In this document: piece after piece, positions 6,798-8,687 of the stretch | Layout of the letters: each line of letters starts with the position of its first letter | How positions within the stretch are numbered: the first letter of the stretch is position 1 | NCBI GenBank assembly: GCA_028822475.1 | Contig: JAPKDT010000082.1 | Location: 1-8,687, forward strand | Reading direction: 5' to 3' | DNA from: SAR324 cluster bacterium | GTDB taxonomy: Bacteria > SAR324 > NAC60-12 | Length of the DNA stretch: 8,687 nt | Position numbers and translations under genes: made by a program | Notes under the pieces: generated by a model | Database searches by the model: none | The model's input: the letters and a program-made list of their open reading frames with translations, nothing else | What the model was told of the DNA's origin: nothing

Positions 6798-8275
6798 ACT
6801 GCAATTCCTGATTTTGAGGCAACCATCTTGGGCTTATCGAGTGCCAAAATCTGTTGAGGAGGAGTCCCACTTTTTGATTCTGCGCAACGTCCTGGCTGCG
6901 GAAAAATCTTGCCTGGATTGAGTAAATTTTCCGGATTGAATAATGCACGCACATTTTGCATATTATCGAGTGAATTTGCCGAATATAGTTCGCTCATCCA
7001 TTCCGCTTTTTCAATACCAATTCCGTGTTCTCCTGAAAGAGTACCGCCGTGTCTGATGCATGATGATAATATTTCTTCGCCAATCGCATGTGCTTTTTCA
7101 ACCTCTTGCGGTTTTTCATAATCATAGAGAATAAGCGGATGCAAATTCCCATCACCTGCATGAAAAACATTGGCCACAGTCAAACCGTGTTTTTTACCGA
7201 TTGCGGCAATTTCATCCAGCACTTCCGGAAGTTTACTGCGTGGGATTACGCCGTCCTGGACATAATAACTTGGTGAAATTTGACCGATTGCGCCAAACGC
7301 TTCTTTGCGAGCACGCCAGATTTTAGCTCGTTCAACTTCATCACTGGCGCGGTTGACAGTGGTTGCTCCGGTCTCTTTGAGTAATTTTTCAACAACCTGC
7401 GCTTCCTTTTCAAGACCGTCTGACAATCCGTCCAGTTCAACAATCAACACAGCTTCAGCATCCAGCGGGAAACCCGGCTTGAGCGCTTTTTCAACGGCAG
7501 AGATCATTATTTTATCCAGCATTTCCATGGCCGCAGGAATAATACCGTGACCAATGATACTTGAAACAGATTCACAAGCGTCACGAACTGATTTATAGAT
7601 TCCCAGCAGCGTTACCGCTTTTTCAGGATTAGCCGTCAGCCGGCAAATTATTTTGGTGATAATTCCAAATGTACCTTCAGAACCAGTCACTAAACCCAAC
7701 AAATCCGGCCCTGGCAGTCCGAAATGATTAGCCCCAAGTGTGACGAGTTCTCCGTCAGCTAAAACCATTTCTAAACCAAGAACATGATTGACGGTCACGC
7801 CGTATTTTAAAGTATGAGGACCACCTGAGTTTTCGGCGACATTCCCGCCTATTGTGCAGGCTTTTTGAGAGGAGGGATCAGGAGCATAATGATAACCTTC
7901 TGCATTGACATGCTCTGTAATACGTAAATTAATCACACCTGGTCCGACAGTGATTGTACGGTTAATCAAGTCAACTTCATGTACTTCCTTGAAACGTGCC
8001 ATTTCAATAATGACGCTTCCGTCCTGAGGAATTGCTCCGCCGGAAAGACCTGTTCCGGCACCTCGTGCGATAAAACTGATTTTGTGCTGATGGAGTAATT
8101 TGACAACAGAGGCCAGTTCCTCAACAGTTCCCGGGAAAAGAACACCCATCGGTGGAGCCGTGTAAAGCGTCAGTCCATCACAACGGTAAGTGTAGAGGGT
8201 TACCGGATCATCCTTGACCCACTCTTTCCCGATAATCCTAACGCATTCTCCGCGGATATTTGATTCAAATGACAT
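6794..8275 (-). CDS. glcD: glycolate oxidase catalytic subunit GlcD (FAD-linked 2-hydroxyacid dehydrogenase)
   Basis: A 493-aa flavoprotein, close to the ~499 aa of E. coli GlcD, oxidising glycolate to glyoxylate. D-lactate may also serve, as in relatives. FAD-binding PCMH motifs are RGAGTGLSGGAIP (71-83), TIGGNVAENSGGPHTLKYGVT (141-161) and GSEGTFGIITK (198-208). The C-terminal substrate domain carries NVFHAGDGNLHP (369-380), SGEHGIG (414-420) and the closing NPENLLNPGKIFP (447-459). GAGTGLSGG, HAGDGNLHP and SGEHGIG together are diagnostic of the GlcD/D-LDH family. Its first-position place before glcE and glcF separates it from stand-alone D-lactate dehydrogenases. The ATG at 8275 follows AAGGGAG (8286-8280). 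The residues after about 465 (AESKSGTPPQQI) form a non-conserved tail. First gene of the operon, read from the promoter at 8312-8339. Confidence 0.96.
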   Translation of the reverse strand: MSFESNIRGECVRIIGKEWVKDDPVTLYTYRCDGLTLYTAPPMGVLFPGTVEELASVVKLLHQHKISFIARGAGTGLSGGAIPQDGSVIIEMARFKEVHEVDLINRTITVGPGVINLRITEHVNAEGYHYAPDPSSQKACTIGGNVAENSGGPHTLKYGVTVNHVLGLEMVLADGELVTLGANHFGLPGPDLLGLVTGSEGTFGIITKIICRLTANPEKAVTLLGIYKSVRDACESVSSIIGHGIIPAAMEMLDKIMISAVEKALKPGFPLDAEAVLIVELDGLSDGLEKEAQVVEKLLKETGATTVNRASDEVERAKIWRARKEAFGAIGQISPSYYVQDGVIPRSKLPEVLDEIAAIGKKHGLTVANVFHAGDGNLHPLILYDYEKPQEVEKAHAIGEEILSSCIRHGGTLSGEHGIGIEKAEWMSELYSANSLDNMQNVRALFNPENLLNPGKIFPQPGRCAESKSGTPPQQILALDKPKMVASKSGIAV

Positions 8276-8311
8276 TTTTCTCCCTTCAATATTTTCCCAT
8301 TTTTCAATTGT

Positions 8312-8339
8312 ATTACATTCTTCTGAAAATATCTGTCAA
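8312..8339 (-). promoter_or_regulatory. sigma70-like promoter of glcDEF
   Basis: On the minus strand, a perfect TTGACA (8339-8334) is followed after 16 nt by TGTAAT (8317-8312, 5/6 to consensus). Transcription would start near 8305 and give a short leader of about 30 nt before the glcD ATG, with the Shine-Dalgarno AAGGGAG inside it. The match and position are both good. Confidence 0.65.
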
Positions 8340-8384
8340 ACAGATTCCTACCGAAAACTGGCATAATTTTATATGTTACACTAG

Positions 8385-8404
8385 TTGAGTAAAGAATAAC
8401 TCAA
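8385..8404. repeat. inverted repeat upstream of glcD promoter
   Basis: TTGAGT (8385-8390) and ACTCAA (8399-8404) are perfect arms with an 8-nt centre, about 46 bp upstream of the -35 box of glcD. It may be a protein-binding site; chance is possible for 6-bp arms in AT-rich DNA. Confidence 0.3.
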
Positions 8405-8424
8405 TTCCCGTATTCAATCAAGTG

Positions 8425-8447
8425 GTTAAATAGTCTGACCAATTAAC
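8425..8447. promoter_or_regulatory. GntR/FadR-type operator candidate (imperfect 23-bp palindrome)
   Basis: Arms GTTAAATAGTC (8425-8435) and GACCAATTAAC (8437-8447) are complementary at 9 of 11 pairs about a central T8436. The core AATAGT-CTG-ACCAAT resembles the (ATT)GGT-nnn-ACC(AAT) operators of PdhR/FadR-subfamily regulators, with one perfect half-site. It sits about 85 bp upstream of the glcD -35 box and about 155 bp from the regulator start. The position suits activation of glcDEF by the adjacent GntR-type protein. The operator assignment is inference; the palindrome is seen directly. Confidence 0.5.
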
Positions 8448-8506
8448 AATTTTACCAAAAATTAACTAAAACACTTGACCATTAGGCGTATACAATAGAG
8501 GATCCT

Positions 8507-8520
8507 AGCTAATCTTAGCT
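8507..8520. repeat. short perfect inverted repeat
   Basis: AGCTAA (8507-8512) and TTAGCT (8515-8520) flank a 2-nt centre, about 83 bp before the regulator ATG. It is compact enough to be a protein-binding site, but it may be chance. Confidence 0.25.
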
Positions 8521-8602
8521 CTTTTAACTACCGCCTTTTGAAGACTATCACTATAAATTAATATTTCCAACCCAACCATAAAAAAACTACGATAAAGAAT
8601 AA

Positions 8603-8687
8603 ATGCTCCTTAAAGTAATCCGTTCACAACGACGTTTTTAACAAGTTGCAGAGCAAATTTCTAAATTAATCAATAAAGGCAAACTTA
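8603..8687 (+). pseudogene. N-terminus of GntR/FadR-family transcriptional regulator with in-frame stop, cut by window edge
   Basis: From ATG 8603 the frame reads MLLKVIRSQRRF, then TAA (8639-8641), then QVAEQISKLINKGKL to the edge. Joined, this matches the usual start of FadR-subfamily GntR regulators (a basic segment, then a lyeqVaeqIxxlIxxGkL helix of the winged-helix domain). Both sides of the stop fit the family in the same frame, so a nonsense change is the simplest reading; one substitution from CAA or GAA would do it. No ATG, GTG or TTG follows the stop in frame before the window ends. Divergent placement next to glcDEF parallels E. coli glcC, the glycolate-responsive GntR activator. 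The SD before the ATG is weak (GATAAAG). Only about 27 residues are visible, so the family call is moderate. A true start with a rare codon such as ATT (8657), or a sequencing error, are alternatives. Confidence 0.5.

Larger units (their letters stand above)
8276..8602. other. divergent regulatory spacer between glcDEF and GntR-type gene
   Basis: This 327-bp AT-rich stretch contains no credible complete gene. It carries the glcD ribosome-binding site and promoter, a 23-bp imperfect palindrome (8425-8447) and two shorter inverted repeats (8385-8404, 8507-8520). A clear plus-strand promoter for the regulator was not identified, although the segment at about 8540-8575 (CTATAAATTAATAT) is -10-like. 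Confidence 0.6.

Noticed and set aside
7246..7550. ORFs of 65-81 aa on both strands within glcD
   Set aside because: They are shadow frames of the strongly conserved GlcD coding sequence.
4183..8275. Reading the minus-strand operon as a D-lactate dehydrogenase or LutABC-type cluster
   Set aside because: The D-E-F order with a separate GlcE-type FAD subunit and a two-CCG iron-sulfur subunit fits glycolate oxidase; no LutB/LutC-like gene is present.

Overview
The window reads as chromosomal DNA from a free-living, probably aerobic, Gram-negative bacterium of low to moderate GC. Coding regions are moderately AT-rich and spacers are strongly AT-rich. The three-subunit glycolate oxidase (GlcDEF), the bacterial ELM1-family protein and the alkyltransferase-like protein all fit a proteobacterium or a related deep-branching lineage. 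Nothing in the window fixes the phylum. No mobile elements, rRNA, tRNA or CRISPR were seen.

Layout, left to right. (1) Positions 1-1917, minus strand: a two-gene operon. A thioredoxin-reductase-like flavoprotein without the CxxC redox centre overlaps by 13 nt an ELM1-family (COG3660/PF06258) protein that runs off the left edge. (2) Positions 1918-2533: a 616-bp AT-rich divergent spacer with a plausible plus-strand promoter, several hairpins and a doubtful 41-codon leader ORF. (3) Positions 2534-4045, plus strand: an unrecognised 397-aa protein followed 6 nt later by a GTG-started alkyltransferase-like (ATL) DNA-damage protein. (4) Positions 4046-4182: a convergent spacer with nested inverted repeats and a T-run, probably a terminator. 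(5) Positions 4183-8275, minus strand: glcD-glcE-glcF, each pair joined by a 4-nt ATGA overlap, with a good sigma70-like promoter just upstream of glcD. (6) Positions 8276-8687: a regulatory spacer with a strong imperfect palindrome. It ends in the first ~28 codons of a divergent GntR/FadR-type regulator, which carries an in-frame TAA.

Functionally, GlcDEF should oxidise glycolate to glyoxylate and pass electrons to the respiratory chain. A GntR regulator placed divergently matches the known glcC-glcDEF arrangement, but here its reading frame appears to be broken by a stop codon. The two most open questions are the 397-aa protein coupled to the ATL gene, and the role of the flavoprotein-ELM1 pair.
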